Assembly: GCF_001703635.1 (NCBI RefSeq)
Contig: NZ_LQZT01000048.1
Span: 245,293-309,292, forward strand
DNA length: 64,000 nt
Direction: 5' to 3'
Origin: Parahoeflea olei
Lineage (GTDB): Bacteria; Pseudomonadota; Alphaproteobacteria; Rhizobiales; Rhizobiaceae
Shown: in pieces, positions 51,914 to 60,319 of the stretch
Layout: each line of letters starts with the position of its first letter
Position numbering within the stretch: position 1 is the stretch's first letter
The notes under the pieces: generated by a model
What the model was told of the DNA's origin: nothing
The model's input: the letters and a program-made list of their open reading frames with translations, nothing else
Database searches by the model: none
Position numbers and translations under genes: made by a program

Positions 51914-53265
51914 GAGCGGTCACTTTCAGAGAGGTTGACGGAAGAGCCGGAGCCGTGGCCGTCGCCGGAGCGGACGGCGTGGGTCGTGGTCTGGACGCCG
52001 TGCGAGAGACGCTGCGAGCGCTGCATTCGCTTCGCCCAATCGGGTTGGCCCTTGGCGGTGTGGGTGGCGGAAGCGGCGTCGGCTGCCGCATCGGCGGAAC
52101 CGCCGACTGTCCCCATGGTCGAAGAACCGCCGGTCACGCCGAAGCCGCCCTTCACGCCCTCGGAAAAGCTGGACTTGACGATGGCCGCTGCACGGCGCAG
52201 CGGCGACATGGCGGCGGAACCTGCTGCCCGCCCCATGCCACCCATGCCGGATGCAGCACCTGCTGCACCGGACTGGCCGAGCGAACCGAGGCTGAAGGCG
52301 GCGGATGCCGCGCCGGCTGCGGTCGCGCCACCACGCACGGCGGCAGCGCCGGTGGAAAGCGCGGCTGCACCGCCCTTGGCGGCAAGGCCAGCAGCACCAG
52401 CGCCGGCCAGCACCATGCCGCCCGCGGCAAGGCCAGTGCCAACGGCAGCGCCCGCGCCGAGCTGCGGGCCGCCGGAGACGAGGCCGTTGGCGATGCCGGG
52501 GCCGAAGATGCCGAGGCCGAGAAGCGAGAGAGCGGCGAGCACGACGGCCATGGCTTCGTCGATGCTCGGTGTCTGGCCGCCGAACCCTTGCGTGAACTGT
52601 GAGAACAGCGTCGAGCCGATGCCAATGATGACGGCCAGCACCAGAACCTTGATGCCGGACGACACCACATTGCCCAACACCTTCTCAGCCATGAAAGCGC
52701 TTTTGCCCCAAAGCCCGAAGGGGATGAGGACAAAGCCGGCGAGCGTCGCCAGCTTGAACTCGATCAGGGTGACGAAGAGCTGGATCGCCAGGATGAAGAA
52801 GGCGAGGATCACCAGCGCCCAGGCGAAGAGCAGGCACGCGATCTGGATGAAGTTCTCGAAGAAGGCGACCCAGCCCATCAGGTCAGAGATGGATTCGAGC
52901 AGCGGTCGGGCGGCATCGAGGCCGGTCTGTGCGACCTCGCCGGGGCGCATCAGGTCGGCGGCCGAAAACCCGGTCCCGCTCGCCTTCAATCCCAGCCCGG
53001 CGAAGCTGTCGAAGACGATCTTCGCCAGGTTGTTCCAGTTGCCGATGAGATAGGCAAAGGCCCCGACAAACAGCGTCTTCTTGACGAGGCGCGCGATGAT
53101 GTCGTCATCGGCGGCCCAAGACCAGAACAACGCGGCCAGCGTCACGTCGATGACAATGAGCGTGGTGGCGATGAAGGCGACTTCGCCCGACAACAGGCCG
53201 AAGCCGGAGTCGATATAGCGGGTGAAGACCCCAAGGAAATTGTCGATGACGCCAGCGCCGCCCAT
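51910..53265 (-). CDS. trbL: TrbL/VirB6-family type IV secretion protein
   Basis: Polytopic inner-membrane channel protein, 451 residues. Five to six hydrophobic segments occupy residues 1-270, then a long Ala/Gly-rich low-complexity region (about 275-360) and a polar tail. I chose the ATG at 53265, which gives the family start VIDNFLGVFTRYIDSGFGLL. The low-complexity tail makes many false frames on both strands. Confidence 0.92.
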   Translation of the reverse strand: MGGAGVIDNFLGVFTRYIDSGFGLLSGEVAFIATTLIVIDVTLAALFWSWAADDDIIARLVKKTLFVGAFAYLIGNWNNLAKIVFDSFAGLGLKASGTGFSAADLMRPGEVAQTGLDAARPLLESISDLMGWVAFFENFIQIACLLFAWALVILAFFILAIQLFVTLIEFKLATLAGFVLIPFGLWGKSAFMAEKVLGNVVSSGIKVLVLAVIIGIGSTLFSQFTQGFGGQTPSIDEAMAVVLAALSLLGLGIFGPGIANGLVSGGPQLGAGAAVGTGLAAGGMVLAGAGAAGLAAKGGAAALSTGAAAVRGGATAAGAASAAFSLGSLGQSGAAGAASGMGGMGRAAGSAAMSPLRRAAAIVKSSFSEGVKGGFGVTGGSSTMGTVGGSADAAADAASATHTAKGQPDWAKRMQRSQRLSHGVQTTTHAVRSGDGHGSGSSVNLSESDRS

Positions 53266-53267
53266 GA

Positions 53268-53555
53268 TCAATTGCCCTCGGTTCGGAGGGGCGAGGACGG
53301 CGCGGGCGTGCGGCCGAGAAAGCGGTCGCGCGTTTCCGCCCAGACCCGCATACACTCGCCATCCTCGGCAGCTTTCTGGCCGAGCTGCTGGCAACGGCGC
53401 TGGCCTTCACGCAGCGGGTCGGATGCGGGTTGGTGAAGGCGCACCGGCGAAGATGCCGACGCGTCCTCCTTGCGGGTCAACTCGATCACCGTCGCCGTTA
53501 AGGCAACGGCGACGAAGACGATAGCGCCGAGGCGTGCCAGCATCTTGCCGTCCAT
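53268..53555 (-). CDS. trbK: Putative entry-exclusion protein TrbK
   Basis: A 95-residue protein with a single N-terminal membrane segment (about 8-25) and a periplasmic tail with two cysteines (RRCQQLG and GECMRVW), the pattern of alphaproteobacterial TrbK-alt proteins thought to block redundant transfer into a host that already carries the element. The ATG at 53555 is eight bases after GAGG. TrbK sits between trbJ and trbL as in related ICEs. Confidence 0.85.
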   Translation of the reverse strand: MDGKMLARLGAIVFVAVALTATVIELTRKEDASASSPVRLHQPASDPLREGQRRCQQLGQKAAEDGECMRVWAETRDRFLGRTPAPSSPLRTEGN

Positions 53556-53565
53556 GTTCACGACC

Positions 53566-54336
53566 TCAGTTGCCGTTGTTGAACATCCGCGCGCTGCCTG
53601 CCTGGTAGCCCGGGCCGGGCGTCAGGAAGCGGCGGCGCTGTTCGCGGCCCTGTTCGGCGGCGGCGGCACGCTCGGCCTCGGTGAGTGCGCTCGCGCGGCC
53701 GTTGGAGGCGAGCAGCGCGACGAGATCGGAGAGCTGCTGCGACTGGAGCGCGAGGATCTGATTGCCGGCCTGCGTCGCTTGAAGCGCCCCGGTCGCGCCT
53801 TGGCTCTGGTTGACCAGCGCCGACATCTGCGTGCGGTTGCTGTCGATATTGCCCACGACGCCGGCCTGCACACGCATGGCATCCTGCAAGCCGCCGACCG
53901 TGTTCTTCCAACGGTCGCGGGCATTGGCGACGAGCTGCTGGTCTGTGGTCGACATCGAGACGTTGCCGTACTGGCTCTGGAACGCCTGATCGATCTTCTG
54001 GACGTCGAAGGCGATGTTCTGCGCCTGCCCAAGAAGCTGCTGGGTCTTCCGGACGTTCTGTTGCAAGGTCTGGAGGGCAGAAAACGGCAGGCTGGCTAGG
54101 TTCTTCGCCTGATTGATGAGCATCTGCGCTTCGTTTTGCAGGCTCGTAATCTGATGGGTGATCTGTTCCAGCGTGCGCGCCGCCGTCAGGACGTTTTGCG
54201 CATAGTTCGTCGGGTCATAGACGATGCGCCAAGCATTGGCCGGCGTCGCCATCATCGGCGAGAAGGCCACCGGTACCGCGGCGAGCACGGTTGCGGCAAT
54301 CGCCACGGCGCGCGAGCGGATAAAACTGTTTTTCAT
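53566..54336 (-). CDS. trbJ: TrbJ/VirB5-family type IV secretion protein
   Basis: Secreted minor pilus component, 256 residues, with a signal peptide (cleavage after ANA near residue 35), the family start WRIVYDPTNYAQNVLTAARTLEQI and a long helical region rich in Gln and Asn. Its ATG overlaps the trbE stop by four bases; the longer frame is a shadow of trbE. Confidence 0.93.
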   Translation of the reverse strand: MKNSFIRSRAVAIAATVLAAVPVAFSPMMATPANAWRIVYDPTNYAQNVLTAARTLEQITHQITSLQNEAQMLINQAKNLASLPFSALQTLQQNVRKTQQLLGQAQNIAFDVQKIDQAFQSQYGNVSMSTTDQQLVANARDRWKNTVGGLQDAMRVQAGVVGNIDSNRTQMSALVNQSQGATGALQATQAGNQILALQSQQLSDLVALLASNGRASALTEAERAAAAEQGREQRRRFLTPGPGYQAGSARMFNNGN

Positions 54337-56783
54337 GGTGCAGTCTCCTTTTGGGCGTGGGGAATCGCGAAGGTCGGGATGAGGTCGGCGGCCCAGCCGA
54401 CGTCGCGGGCGCGCAGCCACGCGGCGAGGAAACCTTCGCGGCCATGCTCGACGACGAGATTCGCGATCAGGGTCTGGTCGGCTTTGGAAGATGCGACGCA
54501 GAGCGCGAGGCCAACCTCGCTCAAGCCCAATTCGAACAGGCGGTTGCCGCGCCGCGACTGGCAGTAATAGTCCCGCTTGGGCGTGGCCCGCGCGAGAATT
54601 TCGATCTGCCGGTCGTTGAGGCCGAAGCGCCGATAGATCGATGTGATCTGCGGCTCGATCGCGCGTTCGTTCGGCAGAAGCAGCCGCGTCGGGCAGCTCT
54701 CGATGATGGCCGGCGCGATGCTCGAATTGTCGATGTCGCTGAGCGACTGCGTGGCGAAGATGACGGACGCATTCTTTTTTCTGAGCGTCTTCAGCCATTC
54801 ACGGAGCTGGCTGGCGAAGCCTTCATCGTCCAGGGCTAGCCAGCCCTCGTCGATGATGAGCAGCGTCGGCCGCCCGTCGAGCCTGTTGCCGATGCGGTGG
54901 AAGAGATAGGAAAGCACGGCCGGCGCTGCGCCGGTGCCGACCAGCCCCTCGATCTCGAACGCCTGCACGTCGGCCGAGCCGAGATGTTCGGTCTCGGCGT
55001 CGAGCAAGCGACCGTGAGCGCCACCGACACAGTAGGGCCGGAGCGCCTGCTTGATGTCATTGGACTGGAGCAGGACCGCAAGGCCGGTGATGGTGCGTTC
55101 CTCGACCGGCGCGGAGGCGAGCGAGGTCAGCGCGGTCCAGATATGCTCCTTCACCTCGGGCGTGATGGAGATACCCTCACGCATGAGGATCGCGACGATC
55201 CAGTCGGCCGCCCAGGCGCGTTCATAGGTGTCGTGGATGCGCGCGAGCGGTTGAAGCGAGACGGAGAACTCGTCCCCGTCGGTCAGCCCACCGCCGAGAT
55301 CGTGCCAGTCGCCGCCCATCGCGAGCGCCGCGGCCCGGATCGAACCGCCGAAGTCGAAGGCGAACACCTGGGACCGCTCGTAGCGCCGGAACTGGAGCGC
55401 CATCAGCGCGAGCAGGACGGATTTGCCCGCGCCGGTCGGGCCGACGACCAGGGTGTGGCCCACGTCGCCGACATGGAGACTTAACCGGAACGGGGTCGAG
55501 CCTTCGGTCTTGCCATACAGCAAGGGGGGCGCACCGAAATGCTCGTCCCGTTCCGGCCCCGCCCACACTGCAGAGAGGGGGATCATGTGGGCGAGATTGA
55601 GCGTCGAGACCGGCGGCTGGCGGACGTTGGCATAGGCATGTCCGGGGAGCGAGCCGAGCCAGGCATCGACGGCATTGACGGTTTCGATCATGGCCGTGAA
55701 GTCGCGGCCCTGTATGACCTTCTCGACGAGACGCAGTTTCTCGTCTGCAAGGCGAGGATCGGCATCCCACACCGTGATGGTCACGGTGACATAGGCCATG
55801 CCGGCGACATCCTGGCCGAGCTCCTGCAAGGCCATGTCGGCGTCGGCGGCCTTGTTCGCCGCATCGGTGTCTACGAGGACGGATGCCTCGTTGGTCATCA
55901 CTTCCTTGAGGATCGCGGCGATGGACTTCCGCTTGGCGAACCATTGCCGCCTGATCTTGGTCAACAGCTTGGTCGCGTCGGTCTTGTCGAGCAGGATGGC
56001 CCGCGTGCTCCACCGATACGGAAAGGGCAGCCGGTTGAGATCGTCGAGCAGCCCCGGCGTCGTCGCGGTCGGAAAGCCGATGATGGTGAGGACACGCAGA
56101 TGCTGATCGCCAAGGCGCGGCTGCAGCCCGCCGGTGAGTGGCTGATCGGCGAGCAGCGCATCGAGATAGATCGGCGTCTCGGGGACCCGGACGCGATGCC
56201 GATTGGTTGAGACGGTCGAATGCAGATAGGTCAGCGTCTCGCTGTCATCGAGCCAGTCGCATTCGGGCATGAAGCCATCGAGCAGGGCCAGCACGCGCTC
56301 GGTGCGATCGGTGAAGGCGCGCAAGATCTCATGCGGATTGACGCCGGAGCGCTCGCGGCCTTCGTATAGCCAGGTCTCGGCGCGGGCGGCTTCCTCGGCC
56401 GGCGGCAGATAGAGGAAGGTCAGGAAGTAGCCGGAGACGAAGTGAACGCCTTCTTCCTCGAAATCGGCCTTGCGCTCTGCGTCGACGAGGCCTGATGCGG
56501 CGTCGGGGAATTGGTTCGCCGGATAGATCGCGGCCTCGTGGCGCTGAGCTTCGACGAAGATGCTCCAGCCAGAGCCGAGACGGCGGAAGGCGTTGTTGAT
56601 GCGGCCGGCGACGGCGACCAGCTCGGCCGCGACGGCGCTATCGAGATCGGGACCGCGGAACGACGCGGTGCGCTGGAAGGAGCCGTCCTTGTTCAAGACG
56701 ATGCCGGGGCCGACGAGGGCAGCCCAGGGAAGGAAATCGGCAAGGCGGCTGGCGCTGCGGCGATATTCGGCAAGGTTCATCAT
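54333..56783 (-). CDS. trbE: TrbE/VirB4-family conjugative ATPase
   Basis: Inner-membrane-associated ATPase that powers pilus assembly, 816 residues. The N-terminal CagE/TrbE/VirB4 domain is followed by Walker A GPTGAGKSVLL near 450, and LLIIDEGWLALDD as Walker B near 640; the conserved SRRGNRLFELGLSEVGLA follows. Two consecutive ATG codons start it at 56783/56780. Longer upstream frame overlaps trbD and was not used. Confidence 0.94.
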   Translation of the reverse strand: MMNLAEYRRSASRLADFLPWAALVGPGIVLNKDGSFQRTASFRGPDLDSAVAAELVAVAGRINNAFRRLGSGWSIFVEAQRHEAAIYPANQFPDAASGLVDAERKADFEEEGVHFVSGYFLTFLYLPPAEEAARAETWLYEGRERSGVNPHEILRAFTDRTERVLALLDGFMPECDWLDDSETLTYLHSTVSTNRHRVRVPETPIYLDALLADQPLTGGLQPRLGDQHLRVLTIIGFPTATTPGLLDDLNRLPFPYRWSTRAILLDKTDATKLLTKIRRQWFAKRKSIAAILKEVMTNEASVLVDTDAANKAADADMALQELGQDVAGMAYVTVTITVWDADPRLADEKLRLVEKVIQGRDFTAMIETVNAVDAWLGSLPGHAYANVRQPPVSTLNLAHMIPLSAVWAGPERDEHFGAPPLLYGKTEGSTPFRLSLHVGDVGHTLVVGPTGAGKSVLLALMALQFRRYERSQVFAFDFGGSIRAAALAMGGDWHDLGGGLTDGDEFSVSLQPLARIHDTYERAWAADWIVAILMREGISITPEVKEHIWTALTSLASAPVEERTITGLAVLLQSNDIKQALRPYCVGGAHGRLLDAETEHLGSADVQAFEIEGLVGTGAAPAVLSYLFHRIGNRLDGRPTLLIIDEGWLALDDEGFASQLREWLKTLRKKNASVIFATQSLSDIDNSSIAPAIIESCPTRLLLPNERAIEPQITSIYRRFGLNDRQIEILARATPKRDYYCQSRRGNRLFELGLSEVGLALCVASSKADQTLIANLVVEHGREGFLAAWLRARDVGWAADLIPTFAIPHAQKETAP

Positions 56784-56796
56784 GGGGTGGGCTCCC

Positions 56797-57075
56797 TCAG
56801 ACCGACAGGTTTGCGGGGATGCGTAAGTGCCGGCGGCCGACCTCCACGAAGAGCGGATCGCGTTTCGCGGCCCAGACGGCGGCGAAGTGGCCGATGGCCC
56901 AGATGGCGAGGCCGACCAGCCACAGGCGCAGGCCAAGGCCCACGGCCCCGGCCAGCGTCCCGTTGAGGATCGCGATGGAACGCGGTGCGCCGCCGAGCAG
57001 GATGTGCTCGGTCAGCGCGCGGTGGACCGGCACGGTGAATCCCGGCACGTCCAGTTGCTCGAAGGCGACCGCCAT
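56797..57075 (-). CDS. trbD: TrbD/VirB3-family type IV secretion protein
   Basis: Small inner-membrane protein of 92 residues with the VirB3 pattern: PGFTVPVHRALTEHILLGGAPR, then a hydrophobic pair at about 35-66, and DPLFVEVGRRHLR. Its start overlaps the trbC stop by one base (TGATG-type junction). Confidence 0.92.
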   Translation of the reverse strand: MAVAFEQLDVPGFTVPVHRALTEHILLGGAPRSIAILNGTLAGAVGLGLRLWLVGLAIWAIGHFAAVWAAKRDPLFVEVGRRHLRIPANLSV

Positions 57076-57407
57076 CAGACGAGCGCCCCGCCGCCGAACG
57101 AGAAGAACGACAGGAAGAAGCTCGACGCGGCGAAGGCGATCGACAGGCCGAACACGATCTGGATCAGCTTGCGAAAGCCGCCGGACGTATCGCCGAAGGC
57201 GAGCGCCAAGCCCGTTGCGATGATGATGATGACGGCGACGATCTTGGCCACGGGGCCTTCAATCGACTGAAGGATTTTCTGAAGCGGCGCTTCCCACGGC
57301 ATCGAGGAGCCGGAGGCGTGCGCAGCAGGAACGAGGACGAGATTGACATAGGTGACGGCAGCAGCGGTCGCGATCGCGCGACGTACGCGCATGGTGGTGG
57401 GGATCAT
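57075..57407 (-). CDS. trbC: TrbC/VirB2-family pilin
   Basis: Conjugative pilin precursor of 110 residues. A signal peptide is cleaved after AHA near residue 30; then two hydrophobic helices (about 55-75 and 83-103) as in mature VirB2. In IncP TrbC the mature pilin is cyclised; whether that occurs here is not visible. Overlaps trbB by four bases. Confidence 0.92.
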   Translation of the reverse strand: MIPTTMRVRRAIATAAAVTYVNLVLVPAAHASGSSMPWEAPLQKILQSIEGPVAKIVAVIIIIATGLALAFGDTSGGFRKLIQIVFGLSIAFAASSFFLSFFSFGGGALV

Positions 57408-58387
57408 GAATTATCTCCTGTGCTGGCGGGGATTGCGGGGCTGATGCGGTAGCCGCCGTCCGGGCCGAGTCCCTCGACACGGGCGAGTTCGGCGAGCCGG
57501 CGCGCGGAGCCGCGGCCGGAGAGGACGGCCACAAGGTCGATCGTCTCGGCGATCAGCGCGCGCGGGACGGTGACGACGGCCTCTTGAATGAGCTGTTCGA
57601 GTCGGCGCAGCGCACCGATGCCGGTGCCAGCGTGGATCGTGCCGACGCCGCCTGGATGGCCGGTGCCCCAAGCTTTGAGGAGGTCGAGCGCTTCAGAGCC
57701 GCGCACCTCGCCGATGGGGATGCGGTCCGGGCGCAGGCGCAGCGATGAGCGGACGAGATCGGAGAGCGTGACGACGCCCTCCTTGGTCCGCATGGAGACA
57801 AGGTTGGGCGCGGCGCATTGCAGCTCGCGCGTGTCCTCGATGATCACGACGCGATCGGCGCTCTTCGCCACTTCGGCCAGCAGCGCGTTGGTCAGCGTGG
57901 TCTTGCCGGTCGAGGTGCCACCCGCGACCAGGATGTTGGCGCGCGCCGCGACGGCTTCGCGCAGGGTCTCGGCCTGATCGGCGGTCATGATCCCGGCGGC
58001 CACATAGTCGTCGAGTGTGAAGACCGCGACGGCGGGTTTGCGGATCGCGAAGGCTGGGGCGGCGACGACAGGCGGAAGAAGCCCCTCGAACCGCTCGCCC
58101 GTCTCCGGCAATTCCGCCGAGACGCGCGGGGATCGCGCGTGAACCTCTGCGCCGACATGGTGCGCGACCAGGCGCACGATGCGCTCGCCATCGGCGGCCG
58201 ACAGCTTCTCGCCAGTGTCCGACAATCCTTCGGAGAGACGGTCGATCCAGATGCGCCCGTCGGGGTTCAGCATCACTTCAACGACGGCGGGGTCTTCCAG
58301 AAAGCGTGCGATGGCGGACCCAAGCGCCGTGCGCAACATGCGCGCGCCGCGCTGAATCGCCTCTGGTCTCTGATGAGAAGAAGTCAT
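57404..58387 (-). CDS. trbB: TrbB/VirB11-family ATPase
   Basis: Hexameric traffic ATPase, 327 residues, with Walker A GGTSTGKTTL near residue 155, the Asp box EDTRELQC, Walker B GEVRGSEALDLL and HAGTG histidine box. First gene of the trb operon as laid out here. Its likely ribosome binding site GGGGA lies inside a hairpin (58391-58412). Confidence 0.94.
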   Translation of the reverse strand: MTSSHQRPEAIQRGARMLRTALGSAIARFLEDPAVVEVMLNPDGRIWIDRLSEGLSDTGEKLSAADGERIVRLVAHHVGAEVHARSPRVSAELPETGERFEGLLPPVVAAPAFAIRKPAVAVFTLDDYVAAGIMTADQAETLREAVAARANILVAGGTSTGKTTLTNALLAEVAKSADRVVIIEDTRELQCAAPNLVSMRTKEGVVTLSDLVRSSLRLRPDRIPIGEVRGSEALDLLKAWGTGHPGGVGTIHAGTGIGALRRLEQLIQEAVVTVPRALIAETIDLVAVLSGRGSARRLAELARVEGLGPDGGYRISPAIPASTGDNS

Positions 58388-58390
58388 GCC

Positions 58391-58463
58391 GTCCCCGCAG
58401 TTCGAAGGGGACGCAACAGTCAGTTCCCCGATTGGGGATGATTAAAAGAGCCCGAAATCGGGC
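58391..58463 (-). promoter_or_regulatory. trbB leader with three hairpins, one terminator-like
   Basis: Read on the - strand, GCCCGA-TT-TCGGGC (58463-58450) is followed by TCTTTT, resembling an intrinsic terminator. Then TCCCC-AATC-GGGGA (58438-58425) and GTCCCC-N10-GGGGAC (58412-58391) follow, the last covering the trbB ribosome binding site. The GGGGA of the second can also pair with the UCCCC of the third, which would free that site. As DNA the same palindromes could be operators. Confidence 0.5.
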
Positions 58464-58541
58464 CTGTTCAACAACAATCGAGAGATGTGCGGTTATCGGC
58501 GGGCATCGACGGCAAATCGGATGGTTTAATAACAAAGGTAT

Positions 58542-58569
58542 TTGCCAGAACGACTTATCTGCTGACAAT
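58542..58569 (+). promoter_or_regulatory. Putative promoter of the PRTase-NADAR cassette
   Basis: TTGCCA at 58542-58547 and GACAAT at 58564-58569 with a 16-base spacer form a reasonable sigma-70 promoter in an AT-richer patch. A small hairpin, TTCGCG (58589-58594) with CGCGAA (58600-58605), lies in the predicted leader. Confidence 0.4.
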
Positions 58570-58624
58570 AAAAAGCGGCAGTTCGTGATTCGCGCTAAAC
58601 GCGAACAACAATGAGGGGGTGGAG

Positions 58625-59611
58625 ATGGTAACGAGAAATGAACGCCTAGACGCGGTGGTCGAAAAGATTTCCGACTATCGGGAGGGCGAGATTGCTCCGA
58701 TGAACGCCGCGCATGTTGATCGGTGGGTCCAACAGTTTCCAGAAGGCGTGCAGGAGCCGCTCCTCGCGGAACTTGCCCATGTCTTCGACAAAACGTACTT
58801 CACCCGCAAAAAAGTGAACCAGTTCCTTTCCGCCGTTGCGGTCAACGAACGGCTGACCGCTGGGAATCCAGCTGAATTCTGGAAGAAAACAACTGTTCTC
58901 GACATTCAAACTTCGGGCAATAGCCAGCATGAAATGCTCGCGACCTTTGACACTGTCTTGCAGAAAGCATGTGGGATCAGTCTGAGCGAGTGCGGGCAGG
59001 CTGGCGGTAGCTCGTATGTCTATATTGATGATGTTCTGTTTTCCGGCGGTCGGATCAAAAACGACATAGTCCGCTGGATCAAAGACGCAGCGCCCCAGAA
59101 CGCAAAGCTCGTCATCATCACGATCGCCTACCACCGTTTGGGTCAATGGCGAACAGAGAACGATATTCTCGAAGCGGCAAAGGCTGCGGGCAAGAAGATC
59201 GAGCTTTCCTGGCCGCACGTGTTCAAGGTCGAGGATCGCAAGAAATACATCGATAATTCCGATGTTCTTCGCCCAACCGCTATTCCGGCTGACAGGGCCA
59301 CGGCTGAGTACGTTGCAGGGCTTACGATGGACCCTGTGTTTCGCACGCCGGGGCAACTGGGGGATCTGGGCTTTTTCTCCACCGAAGCCGGGCGCTCTCT
59401 GCTGGAGCAACAATTTCTTGTTTCTGGTGTCCAGGTACGCGGCCTATGCCGGCACCTGAACACGTATATGCGGCCATTGGGTAACAGCATGATGGGAACC
59501 ACGGGCTTCGGCTCGATGATCGCTACCTATAGGAATTGCCCGAACAACGCGCCGTTGGTGTTGTGGGCTGGTGATCCGTGGTATCCTCTGTTTCCGAGGA
59601 AGACCAATTGA
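58625..59611 (+). CDS. Phosphoribosyltransferase-fold protein, cassette gene 1
   Basis: A 328-residue protein, not a housekeeping enzyme. Residues 131-143 read YVYIDDVLFSGGR, which fits 11 of 13 positions of the type I phosphoribosyltransferase PRPP-loop signature (two acidic residues, then Ser-Gly-Gly). An N-terminal helical region (about 1-85) precedes the fold, and a conserved-looking C-terminal block has GFGS (294-297), YRNCPNN (302-308), LW and WYPLFPR (319-325). It resembles the PRTase-like family I recall from bacterial conflict systems; substrate unknown. The ATG at 58625 follows GAGGGGG by five bases. The NADAR gene starts 4 bases after its stop. Lower GC than the flanking trb genes suggests separate acquisition. 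Confidence 0.8.
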   Translation: MVTRNERLDAVVEKISDYREGEIAPMNAAHVDRWVQQFPEGVQEPLLAELAHVFDKTYFTRKKVNQFLSAVAVNERLTAGNPAEFWKKTTVLDIQTSGNSQHEMLATFDTVLQKACGISLSECGQAGGSSYVYIDDVLFSGGRIKNDIVRWIKDAAPQNAKLVIITIAYHRLGQWRTENDILEAAKAAGKKIELSWPHVFKVEDRKKYIDNSDVLRPTAIPADRATAEYVAGLTMDPVFRTPGQLGDLGFFSTEAGRSLLEQQFLVSGVQVRGLCRHLNTYMRPLGNSMMGTTGFGSMIATYRNCPNNAPLVLWAGDPWYPLFPRKTN

Positions 59612-59615
59612 CCCT

Positions 59616-60296
59616 ATGAGCCAGGCTGAATTCAGAGAGTACGAACGCGATCAGGTTGTCAGCTTCCGTAAGACGACGGAGGATTTTGGCGGCCTTTCGA
59701 ACATGGCTCCAGGCTATCCAATCTACATTCTTGGCTTAAGAGTCCGTACATCTGAAGCATTGTACCAGGCGTGCCGTTTCCCGCATCTTCCGCAAGTTCA
59801 GCGGATGATTGTCGAGGAAACAAGCCCGATGACGGCGAAGATGCGTTCCAAACCTTATCGTGACGATTCCCGCGCGGATTGGGAAGAGGTGCGTGTTAAG
59901 GTCATGCGATGGTGCTTGCGAGCAAAATTGCTTCACAATTGGCCAGCTTTTTCCAAGCTTCTGCTTGCGACGGGTGATCGCCCTATTGTTGAGGACTCGC
60001 GCAAGGACGATTATTGGGGCGCCAAAGGCGGCGAAGACAATTTGCTCGCGGGCAGAAATGTGCTCGGCAGGTTACTAATGGAGCTGCGAGAGATTGTTCG
60101 TAGCGATCCGGCGCGGTTAGAAGAGCTGTATCCGCTGGATATTCCGAACTTTCTCCTTCTAGGCGACACGATCCCGATGCTGACAAGACGGGGGCAGCAT
60201 CATAGCGAGCGCGGCATACACGACGTAAATCCTGAACGGACCAAATCTGTTGCCACCAAGGCAGTAGATGAGCCTGTTCAAGACCGCCTTCTCTAG
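59616..60296 (+). CDS. NADAR-family (YbiA-like, DUF1768) hydrolase, cassette gene 2
   Basis: A 226-residue protein with the NADAR fold, whose members hydrolyse N-glycosidic bonds in riboflavin intermediates or remove ADP-ribose from guanine bases. Motifs are FGGLSNMA (24-31), SEALYQACRF (45-54), the LLATGDRPIVEDSRKDDYWG block (116-135) and NVLGRLLMELR (148-158). The last 40 residues are a polar extension beyond the usual NADAR core. It is coupled to the PRTase gene by a 4-base gap. It may detoxify or reverse a modification made by the partner. An alternative GTG at 59571 would overlap gene 1. Confidence 0.87.
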   Translation: MSQAEFREYERDQVVSFRKTTEDFGGLSNMAPGYPIYILGLRVRTSEALYQACRFPHLPQVQRMIVEETSPMTAKMRSKPYRDDSRADWEEVRVKVMRWCLRAKLLHNWPAFSKLLLATGDRPIVEDSRKDDYWGAKGGEDNLLAGRNVLGRLLMELREIVRSDPARLEELYPLDIPNFLLLGDTIPMLTRRGQHHSERGIHDVNPERTKSVATKAVDEPVQDRLL

Positions 60297-60319
60297 AAGG
60301 CTGGTGTTTCGCGTCTGTG

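Noticed and set aside
50376..53053. Long + strand frames across trbG, trbF and trbL
   Set aside because: Caused by GC-rich codons and the Ala/Gly-rich tail of TrbL; the trb genes overlap by ATGA in the - direction.
58625..59611. Gene 1 of the cassette as a DarT-type ADP-ribosyltransferase paired with NADAR
   Set aside because: No DarT motifs are visible; the PRPP-loop signature points to a phosphoribosyltransferase fold instead.
58625..59611. Gene 1 as an ordinary purine or pyrimidine salvage phosphoribosyltransferase
   Set aside because: It is much longer than salvage enzymes, has extra N- and C-terminal regions, and sits in ICE cargo.
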